A DNA stretch of 64,000 nucleotides from Cryptomeria japonica (taxonomy: Eukaryota > Streptophyta > Pinopsida > Cupressales > Cupressaceae): contig NC_081413.1 of assembly GCF_030272615.1 (NCBI RefSeq), positions 144,314,476 to 144,378,475 of the forward strand. Direction: 5' to 3'. This document shows positions 9,701 to 20,400 of the stretch, one piece after another. Within the stretch, counting starts at the first letter, position 1. Each line of letters opens with the position of its first letter. Under the pieces are notes generated by a model, which ran no database searches, was not told the DNA's origin, and worked only from the letters and a program-made list of their open reading frames with translations. A program made the translations under genes and the position numbers.

Positions 9701-11407
9701 ACTGACTTGGCCCCTTTTGACATATTACTGAATGAGATCACAAAGGAAGGTAAATTGAAAAAGATAGGGAAAATCTATGACACCCTATCAGATGATGAGA
9801 AAGGAAAAGTCGAGGAGAGTGTTATATTACACATGGACATGTATAAAAAGTTTTTGATGCAAGTCCTAAATGAAATTCCTGATGAATTATATAAAAGACT
9901 TGAGGCCAGAAGGCAAGGAATAGTTGACTTGGATAAGAAAATTAAAATAGAAAAATTACTTGCAGTATACCCGGTCAACTCACCTAAGGAAATTGATGAT
10001 TTGATAGCTCAGGGCAACCGGACAGTTTTTTCCACTGCACACCGGCAAATATCACTAATGGCAGGTAGAGTTACTGAAGTTTCAAAGGAAACAGAAGATG
10101 GTTGGGATACATTCTTGGTTGAAAAAGAAAAACAAGAAGAATATAGGAATCCCAAGCCCATTCTGGTATATCAAAAGGACAAAGGGAAAGGTAAAGTTGG
10201 TGGACCACCAAGTATCAAGATTAGAGACAACTTACCCCCACCTCCTTTAAATACTCCACCGGTAAAAACAACAAATGCAAAAGATCAACCGGCAGCTGAG
10301 AGCATGGACACAGAGGATAATAATCCTAATCCTGAAGTCCTATATACTGTGAATATTGATACTCAGAAAATCAACATAGTGGTAGATAAGGATACCATAG
10401 ATAAATCTGATAACAAAGAGCAACCGGCAACAGGAAACAAAGAGCAACCGGCAGTAGATTCAGAGAAAAAGATGGAATCTGGAACACAATCAGAGAAATC
10501 AACAGAGCTAAAGGCTCCAGAACAGATGCCACCGGTAAGAAATGATGCAGGAAAAACTGTGTTTAAAGAGATGGAGACACAAACAGACCTACCAGAGGTC
10601 AATACCAGCATGGTCACTTCCACCGGCACTCAGTTTATTGGGTCACCATCAAATGTAACAAAGGTATTGCTCGAATCTATCAAGAAAATAACTGATTATA
10701 GCTCACAAGCATATAAAGCGATAGATGATTCAATTCCAGTTTTGAAATCAATAGCTCCCAATTGTAATATAGCCAACAAAGATTCTTTAGGCCAGTTGGA
10801 TACACTTTGTAAATATATTTCTGGAAATTTTGAGCAAACAAAGGTAGAAACTGTAAAGGAAAGTGTAGAAAAAGAGAAACAGAAATTCTTTGAGGAAGGA
10901 ATAAAGAAGTGTAACAGGGAATTTGACACACTACCGGAACTGTGCAATTTATTGAAAGAGTACAAAACTCTATACAAAGACACCTATAAGATAAACTTTT
11001 TGACCACGGAGGTAGACAAAAAGATGAGCAAGGTACAGGAAGAGATCAATAAACTTGCTGATAATTTTGTTAACTCACCCAATACATTATCAGTTTTTGA
11101 GGAAAATATAACAAATTTTGAGGAAGAATTGCTCAAATTAGAAAGAGAGAAAGAAAAAATAATAAACAAGGCAAAATTCTTGAGATCTAAACTAAGTCCA
11201 AGATTGGACTATTTAGCATTTCTGCGAAAGGAAATCTCAGAGGCACTAACACAGGGTAGCAAAACACCGGCAGAGCACTTGCAGCATCTCACCGGTACAG
11301 TATACAGAACTGAGATAGCAATAAAGGAGAGCAAGAAGTTTATGGATGGCATAAACTTAATTTTGGGAGATATTCTTCAGATAATAACCACCCAACTACA
11401 AGGTTGA
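6784..11407 (+). CDS. Element A accessory protein of about 1067 residues, split by a hAT-like insertion
   Basis: The ORF begins ATGGCATCCTCC and runs in frame to 7562. It resumes at 8983 and ends TGA at 11405-11407. With the 1412-bp insert and one 8-bp duplicate set aside, the two halves are in the same frame (3204 bp), and no other stop occurs. Residues 1-350 look globular, with VKAVTGLPSTD near residue 140. A basic stretch follows (KKATPKKKLTPKKKKK), then an acidic, Pro-rich linker and a helical, coiled-coil C-terminus ending LGDILQIITTQLQG. I recognise no enzymatic motif. The long undisturbed frame implies selection until recently. A role in packaging, transport or recruiting a partner's pol is conceivable but unshown. 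Confidence 0.75.
8650..8742. repeat. Fold-back arms inside the hAT-like element
   Basis: ATATATGGAATATAAC with a TTAAAGTATA tail (about 8650-8681) is repeated inverted at about 8707-8742 (tatacttaaatgttatattccatatat). The arms are about 33 bp and separated by about 25 bp. Confidence 0.65.
8814..8874. repeat. Near-perfect 61-bp palindrome in the hAT-like subterminal region
   Basis: The arms of 30 and 31 bp meet at TCGCGA (8841-8846) and differ by a single inserted base. The words are GGCGAGTTTTG, CCATAACTCGCC and TGACTCG. It could extrude as a cruciform and would offer clustered transposase-binding sites. Confidence 0.8.
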
Positions 11408-11458
11408 GGTTATGAATTTGTACAACTACAAAATCCACTAACCTTTGTCATTGATGCC

Positions 11459-11609
11459 AAAGGGGGAGCAGTAGATGAGAAAATTCAAAACACAGGGATC
11501 ACATGCTCAAGGGGAGCTCTCACATTTTTGGTAACATTTTTGGTCTACACATTTTTGGATATCTTTTTGAAATTTCTCATGAGTGTTGCCATCAATGCCA
11601 AAGGGGGAG
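11459..11609 (+). other. Duplicated polypurine tract upstream of the element A 3' LTR
   Basis: AAAGGGGGAG occurs at 11459-11468 and 11600-11609. Each is preceded by a related word (cattgatgcc, atcaatgcc). The second abuts the 3' LTR and is the likely plus-strand primer. The first may be a relic or an auxiliary tract. Confidence 0.6.
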
Positions 11610-11611
11610 GT

Positions 11612-12510
11612 TGTTGGCATATGGACACTCCAATGAGACATTGTGTGTGATTGAAGGTTTTGTCATTGATGGCAACCTTGCAATCCTCTGGCACCGGCAA
11701 AGCATTACTCAGGCAACCTTGCAATCCTATGGCACCGGCAAAGCATTACTCAGGCAACGTTGCAATCCTATGACACCGGCAAGACATTATACCGGCAAAG
11801 CATTACTCAAACAAAACAGTGCACCGACATCAACAAAATCAATCTACACCGGCACCAGAAGATGTACACCGGCACAGAAGGAAATATGTATACCGGCACA
11901 GAGGCCGACAGGATTTTTGATATGTAATATTTTGTTTATCATTGTAAGCCGACTTGGCAAATTGTAAAATGACTCTTGTATATAAAAGAGATCATTGTAG
12001 GCATTTGTAGGATATGGATAGGAAGTATAAATAAATTATAAGACAGACCTAATGTGCGAATTGTAGATCAAGGGTATATGTATAGAACAGAGCAAGAACC
12101 GGTACTGAATCTGGCATTAAAGATGCTATTGTAAAGCAGTACAGATTATTGGATTTGCATAATCCTCATTGTAAGTCAGTGTGACTTCTTATTGAGCAGT
12201 GAGCTCTAGGCAGTTGGCCTTCCTGCATGTGCAGGCCCCTATTGTAAGTAATATTCTCTTATTGGCCAGTAAGTGAATATTGTGGGTCACAAATCCCACC
12301 AAGGTTTTTCCCACACCGGGTTTCCTCGTTAAACATCTTGTGTTATGGTGTTCTTTTCATGTGGATGTTTTTGATTCTGTTATTTGCATTAATTCTTGCA
12401 TACCGGTATACTATTACTTTATATTTTGCATATTCAGTTTCAAGAAAATTTCATTACCGGTCAAATACTGATTCACCCCCCCCCTCTCAGTATCTGTGGG
12501 AACCCTAACA
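11612..12510 (+). repeat. Element A 3' LTR
   Basis: It is the same sequence as the 5' LTR but with three 41-bp units (11671, 11712, 11753) instead of four, plus a short extra ACCGGCAC-type segment near 11850. It ends CCCTAACA and is followed at once by the TCAAC target duplicate. Confidence 0.9.
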
Positions 12511-12570
12511 TCAACACTCTAAAGTGAGATTTCCATCCAAATTAGAAGCACAAAGAGAGCCTAAGAAGAA

Positions 12571-12798
12571 TTCGCTCCTGTACCTTTAAGGGTCAAGAGC
12601 AAATTTGATGCTCTAGCTCAAATTCTCATCTCTTTCTTCAAATCTTCACGTCTAAACCTCATGACCTTGCTCCTCAAAGGGAAATGAATGGAATTCGCAT
12701 CAAACAAAGCCTTAAAGTGAAGTCTTCGATCCAAATAGGAGGGCAAAGGGAGCCTAAAGAGAATTCACTCCTGTACCCTTGGAAGGGACATGAGCGAA
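12571..12798. repeat. Continuation of the hairpin-motif tandem array
   Basis: Motif copies lie at 12571-12602 (shortened) and 12764-12798. When element A plus one 5-bp target duplicate is removed, the step from 4206 to 12571 becomes 197 bp and the next 193 bp. Both match the array period, so A was inserted into the pre-existing array. Confidence 0.7.
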
Positions 12799-13845
12799 AT
12801 TTGATAATCTAGCCCAGGGTCTCCAATTTTCTCCAATTTTACACACTCAAGTCTAAGGAAAACCGGTGATTTTGTCCTCATTTGCACAAGCAATTGTGCT
12901 TAATGAAATTGTCCTAGATTGTGTTGAATTCACTTCTTCCTTGTAAAGTTCAAATTTCCTTTTCCCATAAATCTGTCACTTTCAGATTGAAGAAATCCAA
13001 CCTGAATCTAATATGGACCACGTCTATAGAAATACCCCCAATCTGCTCTTCTTTATTCAAATTAAGATCCTTCTGCCTCAACCTTGAATTAAGCACAAAA
13101 TTAGGCTTCAAACAAGTTGCTTTTGCTTCATCTCAAGCAGAAATTGACCTCAAATCAGGTCTGATTGTAAAATTAGTGTTGGATGATAATGATGGCTTGC
13201 ATCTAATTAGATCTGCTCCTTTTGAATCCTGCTTCCTGAATTCATTTAGGTCTGATCTGCTCTGATTTGCCCGAGTCTTTTATTTTTTCACCTGAAAGTA
13301 AAAAAAGACAATTTCAATTAAGAAGAATCAAACAAAACTTAACAACATTATTAGCTTTATCAATCTGGAAATGAATCGTCTCTCGGTACTACTGTCTTGA
13401 AATCTAATATTCTTCACCTTCCATCAGATTGGACTCTGAAAGATGACACTTGGTGAAATTCACATCAACATGATTGAGATTACCTTCAAAATAAGTCTGA
13501 TTCACCTTTCCCCCATGCTGGAAGTTAACTACCTTTATTTCTGCCTTGTTCAAATTGAGAATTTTATGCTCTTCTGCTGTAGATAATATTCCGGCCTGCC
13601 CTGCTCTTCTTATGATTTGATTTTGAATTTAAATCCCCCCCAATGTTTTGTTTATGTGACACATCTTCCACTTCAGAGGCCAGCTTGTTTATATCCTAAG
13701 TGCCACACCTTACATTGTGTTTCATCGTGGCAACATTGTGTTTCATCGTGGCATGTGTTGGGAATATTAGGAGCCAAATAAAATGATGAGGTGGCTGCTT
13801 TCCTTTTAAACAAATAAAAATTAAAAATGTCTTAAGAACTTTTCC
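12799..13845. other. Region without a recognisable gene; 21-bp duplication at 13712-13753
   Basis: An open frame at 12921-13265 resembles nothing I know. ACATTGTGTTTCATCGTGGC plus a final A occurs twice in tandem (13712-13732, 13733-13753). Nothing else was identified. Confidence 0.4.
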
Positions 13846-13849
13846 TTCA

Positions 13850-14090
13850 CTTTAGAGTTTGGTGGGGCCCAATCAAGGCTACGGTGGTAAAGGAAGTCAA
13901 CGGAATTACTATTCCTTAAAACAAGCTTTTAAAATCTCCATTTCAGATTTTGTGGGGCCCAAGCAAAATGTGGCATGGTAATTAAAAACACTTAAAATCC
14001 CCAGGCTAAAGCTCGGTGGGTCCCAGCAAGGAAGGTCCTAAAAAATCATATTTGATTCTCCATTTTTGAGTGTGTAGGGCCCAAAAGGAT
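13850..14090. repeat. Degenerate tandem repeat with GTGGGGCCCA motif
   Basis: GGTGGGGCCCAATCAA, TGTGGGGCCCAAGCAA, GGTGGGTCCCAGCAAGG and TGTAGGGCCCAAAAGG recur at roughly 65-110-bp spacing. Between them lie ttaaaatctcc/attctccattt segments. Four degenerate copies are visible. Confidence 0.5.
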
Positions 14091-14099
14091 GATATGATA

Positions 14100-14870
14100 C
14101 GGTGGAGAGAAATATGAGGGGAGAGTGGTAGGAAATGTTAAGGGTAGCTGCTACGTGGAGAAAGAGGGGGGAATGGGATGTTGGAGGAAAGGGGGACATA
14201 AGGGATATAAATGATGGAAGTAGGAGATACGTGGGGGGCAATGAGGTTTAGGATGTGGGAGGTAAAAGGGGTTGGAGTTAGGATATGTTGGGGAATAAAG
14301 TGGAGTGGGAGATATAAGGGGGTAATGAAAGGGTAAAGGGGATGTAGGCTATAATGGGAGTTATAAGGGGGAAGGAAAAAAAAAAGGGTTAAGGGGGTAG
14401 GGTGGTAGGTTAGGATAGGGATAGGATATGGGTAGGCTAGGATGGGGATAGGTGATAAGGTGGAAAGGTGTGGGTAGGAAGAAGGTAATTAGGAATAAAG
14501 ATGGGGAATGGGAATAATTAAGTAGGTAAGGAGGTTAGGATGTGGTAGGCTAAGGGGTATAGAGATAGGAGGGTGGAAGATGTAGGTGTGGGCAAAGGTA
14601 GGTGTAAATGTAGATGAAGGGTAGTAGATGAGTATACTTGGATGGGGAGAGGGTTAGGTAGGTAAAGGTATAGGTTGAAAGATGGGAGGTAAGGTAAGGG
14701 ACATGGAAGTGGTATGTTATGTAGAGATGTGAAGGAGGTTAAGGAATGGGGTAGGAAAGGTGGATGGAGGATAGAGGATAGGAAGGTAGGTGAGTTAGAA
14801 GGTATGGTAAATGGAAGTGGAGTGTTAGGGGAGGTGGAAATGGAAGGAAATGGAATTGGGAGTGATTGGA
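14100..14870. repeat. Purine-rich low-complexity tract (GGATA/GGTAGG type)
   Basis: About 770 bp are overwhelmingly A and G on the plus strand, with recurrent ggatagg, ggtaagg and ggagaga words and almost no C. Open frames here (for example 14518-14883 minus, Pro/Ser/Leu-rich) are compositional artefacts. Confidence 0.7.
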
Positions 14871-15039
14871 TTTGGGCACCCACTGATAGGATCGAGAGAA
14901 GTGGAAGGGATTATGCCTTGGCTGGGCAAAGGGAATATTAAACCTCACTTCATCTCCAAAAGAGAAAGACTTGGCCAGCTCCTGAGCAACTATGAACAAA
15001 AGGTTAATAGCAAAGACTCGACAACAACTAACTAAGCTA

Positions 15040-15960
15040 CGACAACTAACCTAGAAAGCGAAAAAGTGGGGGACCCCATTTGCAATGGGGCGACGTGTGA
15101 ATACATCACAACACAACCCTACTTGTGACAGTGAATATCATATGTATTGCAGATAAGTTCATCTTTGTATATTTGCCCTAGGTTGAAGACTACAGTGCAT
15201 AGCTTGCTGATTGCTTCAAGTGTTGAAGCTCATTGTAAAGATACTTCTGATTATTGCATAATAAGATCTGAGATCTATAGCTGGATTTTTCACCTCCAAG
15301 AGGGAGGTTTTTCCAGGGTATTTTTGGTGTTCTCTGTGCACATTGATTTGTTTTCTATTATTGCTATCTAAATTGCTAGTCTGATCCTAAATCTAACAAC
15401 ATCCCCATGCATACCACCAAGAACAAGAATGTTACTGCCTGTAGCTTAATAACAGTTATGATCTGATCTGATTGATGGTGATATCACTGGATGCTTTTGA
15501 TTCCTTTCCTTTATATCTCTCATGTGAGGGAGAGGTCATACCTCTTCATCATGTATGCCCTTTGGCAAGAGACGCACCCTTTCACCATTAGCACCCTTTG
15601 AAAGAGTGCAACTCTTCATTATTATTGCTCTTTGAAAGGGACACAACCTTTCACAATCAGATCTCACTTCTTATTTAAATCAGATCTGCAAATCTGATTC
15701 CCAAAAAATTATCCCCCCTTCAAATGAGTTCTCTTCTCCCTTTTATACCTCATATTTGGAGGAGTCGCAACTTATCATTTCATGCCTTTTGACCATTCAT
15801 TAACTTTAATCAAATTTTAATTATATTCCTTCATATTTTAATTTTATTTTTATTTTTATTCTTTTGTATTTTAAATTTTATTGTTATTATGTATTATTAG
15901 ATTATATTTCAAAGTGGGGACATTACCTTTGTTGACCTCTTGGAGATTATCGAAGTTCAC
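15040..15960 (-). mobile_element. LTR-like remnant sequence
   Basis: Segment 15047-15113 is an inverted copy of 8180-8245 inside the hAT-like element (words ctagaaagc, aaaaagtgggg, tgcaatggggcga). Segment 15380-15960 has repeated agtgcaact/gggacacaaccttt phrases, a TATA-like tttatacc and GTGGGGACATTAC, like the ends of plant LTRs. No coding sequence was seen. Strand and limits are uncertain. Confidence 0.35.
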
Positions 15961-17307
15961 CATATGTCAATACTTTGGACAGGAGCAAGACTTACTCTGA
16001 AACTCCAATACATAGTATTATCTCCATCATATATATTATGTACATTATAACACATCAGACAGGAGCACTTCCCTCTCCGAAAGTTCAATGAAACACAATG
16101 TAATCCCTCGTGCATAAAGCTTCCACACTAATAGATACCTTGGGACTAAAGTACAGAATATCTTGAAACTCCAATAGGAACCAAGGTGTTGAGGTGTAGG
16201 GATGGATAGTCAAGGGTGACAAGGAAGTCGTATCGAAGGGGATGTATGGATGAGGAAATCCAAAAGTCTAAAATGAGGTAAAGGACTTGAATTTTCAATG
16301 GGATTTTCAGGCTTCGAGGCTTGAGAATGCCAAGGGAATGGTATCAAGGGATGGGAAATTTTGACAATCTGACAAAGCAACACTTAGGAATACAATTTGC
16401 AAGGGCTTAAGTGGGTTGTTGAAATCCATAAGGAAAGTATACAGTTATAGACAACCTTGAAAGTTCAAAACTCCAACAAAACATGAAATGCCAAGGAAAA
16501 CACCGGGAAGAGCCTAGACTTAGACTTTTATCGATTTTTGCATCTCTTGACACTTAGGAAACCCATTTAGAATGTCTCAAATCAGTTATAAACAATGGGT
16601 AGATAAAATAAAATATGAATAAGACACATGAATGGGAAGGGACTAATGCAAAACTCGACATAACAGATTTGAGTCCCAACATGGTCACCCACCTAATTAT
16701 GCTATAGATATGAGGTAGTAGTTTAGTATTGGATATCATTTTACAAATTCTATCCTTATCGTAAGATTGTTGTATTGTGCAGATATGATCTATTCTATTC
16801 TTTCTGAATTATTCCCGCTACTCATTTAATGCAATTAATTGAATTGCAATTTATTACTATTATTCTGCTTTGTCAATATAGTAATTACATTACACGCATA
16901 TTTGACACTTTTACACAAGAACAAGGTGACATAAAATCATATCAATGTATCCCCAAACATTGTACACATTTGTATATACTATATACCATAAAAAAACATG
17001 ATGAATCCACCGCCATTTGGCTCTCCAACCCAATACTTCAGAAGAAAAACTAAACAAATAGAATTTATATTGTATGACATAATAATAAATGGATTGCTAT
17101 AGATGTAACTGTTTATCATGGACAATGATTTGGACATATCCGCACATATAATTAAACAAAAAATCTGCAATGCATGAGGCATTATAATTATCATGTAATC
17201 AAGATTCATAAAATGTGACAAATCTCTCCAAAGCCATTTGAAGCATAGACCAAGAAAGTTACCTTGAACACCTTCAGCAAAACTATTGGCAATTAAATTT
17301 TCCATAC
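15961..17307 (-). other. Part of bystin intron 4, nothing identified
   Basis: There are no ORFs, repeats or exons that I can recognise. It begins at the exon 4 donor (17307) going left. AT-rich in part. Confidence 0.5.
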
Positions 17308-17431
17308 CTGATGAAACTGCAGCATCTTTTTCTCGGATTTTCTCCATGATAAGATCAGCTAAAGTACGCTGAGGACCAGCATTTTCATTCATGAATGCAG
17401 CCAGTACCTTCTCATCCTCCTCGGGAACATC
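17308..17431 (-). CDS. ENP1: Bystin exon 4
   Basis: The acceptor is tctggcag|GAT and the donor TCATCAG|GTATGG, leaving phase 1. The 41 codons include [20 protein letters not shown] and [12 protein letters not shown], the most recognisable bystin segment before the core domain. The open frame beyond 17308 is intron read-through. The next exon is not present down to position 1. Confidence 0.93.
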
Positions 17432-20400
17432 CTGCCAGATGCAACTCATTTAGCAGTCCAAAACTACAGTATAATCAAATATTAAGTGCATTTTATAAAC
17501 ATTAAGCAAAAAATGAACAGATCTTCTATCCAATAAACATATTCAGTTTTCCATAATCAATTGAACATCCGTGATGATGGGATCAAAAATATTTGACCAA
17601 TTTTAGATGGTAAAATTAGAGACATATAATTTTAATACACTTACTTCATATTCTTCATAGTGGCTCTGAGATTCTGAAAACCCATCAAAATCATCAACAT
17701 CACTATCAGATTCCACCCCTTCTATAGCCAGAGAAAAAGCCTTTTTTGTAGATGCCAAACCAGCCTCTTCATCCCTGCATGCCAGAGGTAAATACTGAAA
17801 AACTTATACAAAGAATTTCTTAGTTATAGTCACCTTTGACCCAAAAAATGAAATAAATACCTCTCATTATCAACTTCCTTTTGCTGCTTCCGAGCCTCTC
17901 GCAATATTTTATTGCTGATACTTTGTGTCACATACTGTTTTGAAAACAAACAGATAGAATGAAATCCTTTTAATCCACGATGTATTACTTTGACACTGGT
18001 AGTAATTGTCACATATTGTAAACCTAAACCTAACTTAAAGCTCAAAGTAATCATAAATCAGTTAACTCTGACAGCAGCGTTGGGGTTAGAATCAGCATGT
18101 GTGCAATACACAAAATTTCAAAGAAAACTAGACAAGCATCCATTTGTTGTACCTAGTTATCATCAAGGGAGCATGAAAATTACACGCCTTATTCCAAACA
18201 ATTGTGTTTCAGGTAATAATATTTTGCAAAATATTTCTGGTCCAGAAGGGGATAAAGACAATATCGCTACTAGGTATCCCTTTGTAAGGAAAGTCTCATA
18301 CACCAATTTACTGACTCGCCTGGCAGTAATCTAAAACACTACCTGTTACCCATGATTGGTAAGCACTGCAGCTATATGCTTGGTGCTAAAATCAAGCAAA
18401 TTATTCAATATTCATAAACTTCCAAATTTAGGGACTGCGAATTAAAACCAAGGACCATTATAAGGACCAAAAACCTGTGGACGAAAAAACACTTGCATTT
18501 AAAGAAGAATACGAAGGCCTATAGTTATGGATGCCTAAATAACTGAGGCTTTGTCTATCAAAATAAAGTGCCCCATGGACAAGAAAATATTCAATGTGAA
18601 CTATGCTAGGCATCATTACTTGGCCATGAAAAAAGGCATGAAAGTACAAGCAATTGCAATGCCGTTGTGTCAAATGATGTACATTTGCAGATTATGTTTT
18701 CCGTTAGCTGCTGTTTGTGGATATGACCGCACAAATAATTCTGCCAATAACCCTTCATTGCAATACCAATCTCATATTTCATATGACTCATGAAGGCGTT
18801 AATGCATGATTGCCACCACATCATGTTTTGTAGACATGATTTTAAGCTACTTTAAAAAAGTTGAAAACATGGATAAACATCACTGGCCCAAAATGGTTAT
18901 TGAGAAGGATTTCGACTGTAGGAAGAAAACTTGGATGAAGAAAAACAAGAAGTGGATGAACAAAATGGACATTAATTTGCAAGAATGTCCTAACACTAAT
19001 GAAGAAACAAAGAAGTCTGTGTTAGAAAAATTCAGGACTTCCATGTGGACAAAACAGTTTGGTCGAAAAAAATTGCACTATATCAAAGAGTTCAACTCCA
19101 CGTGGTAACATGATGAAAAAGCATATTTGAGGGCTGCAATTTAGGTAAAGGCTAAAATTTTAGTTGGACAGTTGAGGACCGATTCGCATCATCTTAGGTG
19201 CGAGACGAGCAGATGGATGGTCCCTAAGGAAGATTGGGAAGAACGAACTGGCAATTTCTACAGCAAAGGGTGGTTGAAACTGACCAGCACTTCATCATTA
19301 GAGATCACTCATACTCAGTTTGAAAACAATTTGCAGGTGGACAGTCTGAATGAAATATTTGAGGAGGCAAGGCTTCACAAAACAGAAGGTTTCTTGACCA
19401 AGATTCATAACAGAAAGCCAACATCAAAAGAAACTTGAAAATATGTTTTTATTGTGTCTCTTGGTCCCTTAGACCACTTGGTCTCATGGACATCATTAAA
19501 TTCATTCATTCATTCATTCATCCAAGACATACTTTCTCCACTGCCCACTCTAATCACCGCCAATTTTTGGTTTGCCAAGTGTTACATATGCTTGTAACAA
19601 TTTTGATTATTTTTGCCACCGTTTCACAGCCATTAACTTTTATTAACATCTATTAAAAGATATTGAATTCTAAACCCACATGGCTGCATACATGTCTTTG
19701 CATTATTCTTTGTAAAAAAGCTCTATTTTTTGCCAGGGCTATGTTGTTTTTTCTTTTATGCAGGTTGTTATTTTGGAGACTGCTATATGCTGCTATCATA
19801 CTACAAAATATTCTCTTCTGTTGTATCTTTCAGTGGAGTAATATTATTTAATATTCTGTCGTGTATTGTTGTTTGCTGGGAGGCTGTCCAGTTTTAATTT
19901 GTTCTCCTCGTTGTAGTAGTTCAACAATTAAGGGGTAATCTCTTTGATAACTGTGATGTTCCTAGTAGAAGCTGTAGCTCCAATCTTTTTGTACATATCG
20001 GCTATCAATATGGAAGGAGGTCATTTTTATAAAAAACCTATAAGTAGCAGCCATTGAGGAGTCAAAAGTGTGAGAATTTTCCTATAGCAACCCAAGATCT
20101 AGAGTCCAATTGATAGCACAAACAAGAGAGAAATAATATGTGACAAGAACAAACTGTATTCTCATCAAGATGCAAAATACCCAGCTAACTGAGTTGATTG
20201 GCAATTGGATTGGATTACATACAATGTAAATGAGCGTGCTTATAAAGGCGAGGCTATGAGAGCACACAATCATGACATGTGGCTCAATGAGATACAAGGG
20301 TAGGTAGGGTTAGGTAGGAAAAATAATAAAATATTCCATAAGAGGTGGATCACCCACCGAAAGTGGAACGTAAGAACATGATAAAACAACAAAAGGTGGA

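Larger units (their letters stand above)
4348..12510 (+). mobile_element. Element A: complete pol-less LTR retrotransposon with gag and a large accessory ORF
   Basis: LTRs of 903 bp (4348-5250) and 899 bp (11612-12510) both run from TG to CA. They are flanked by the 5-bp target duplication TCAAC (4343-4347 and 12511-12515). A primer-binding site TGGTATCAGAGC (initiator Met-tRNA type) lies at 5253-5264 and a polypurine tract at 11600-11609. The interior encodes gag (5322-6437) and a 1067-residue accessory protein split by a hAT-like insertion. No protease, integrase, RT or RNase H is present, so it would need these enzymes in trans. The LTRs are very similar, suggesting a recent insertion. Confidence 0.9.

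Noticed and set aside
14518-14999. Pro/Ser/Leu-rich minus-strand frames
   Set aside because: They arise from the purine-rich tract; the composition is extreme and there is no domain.
16979-17307. Extension of bystin exon 4 as a longer open frame
   Set aside because: The GTATGG donor after TCATCAG and loss of bystin similarity beyond 17308 show it is intron read-through.
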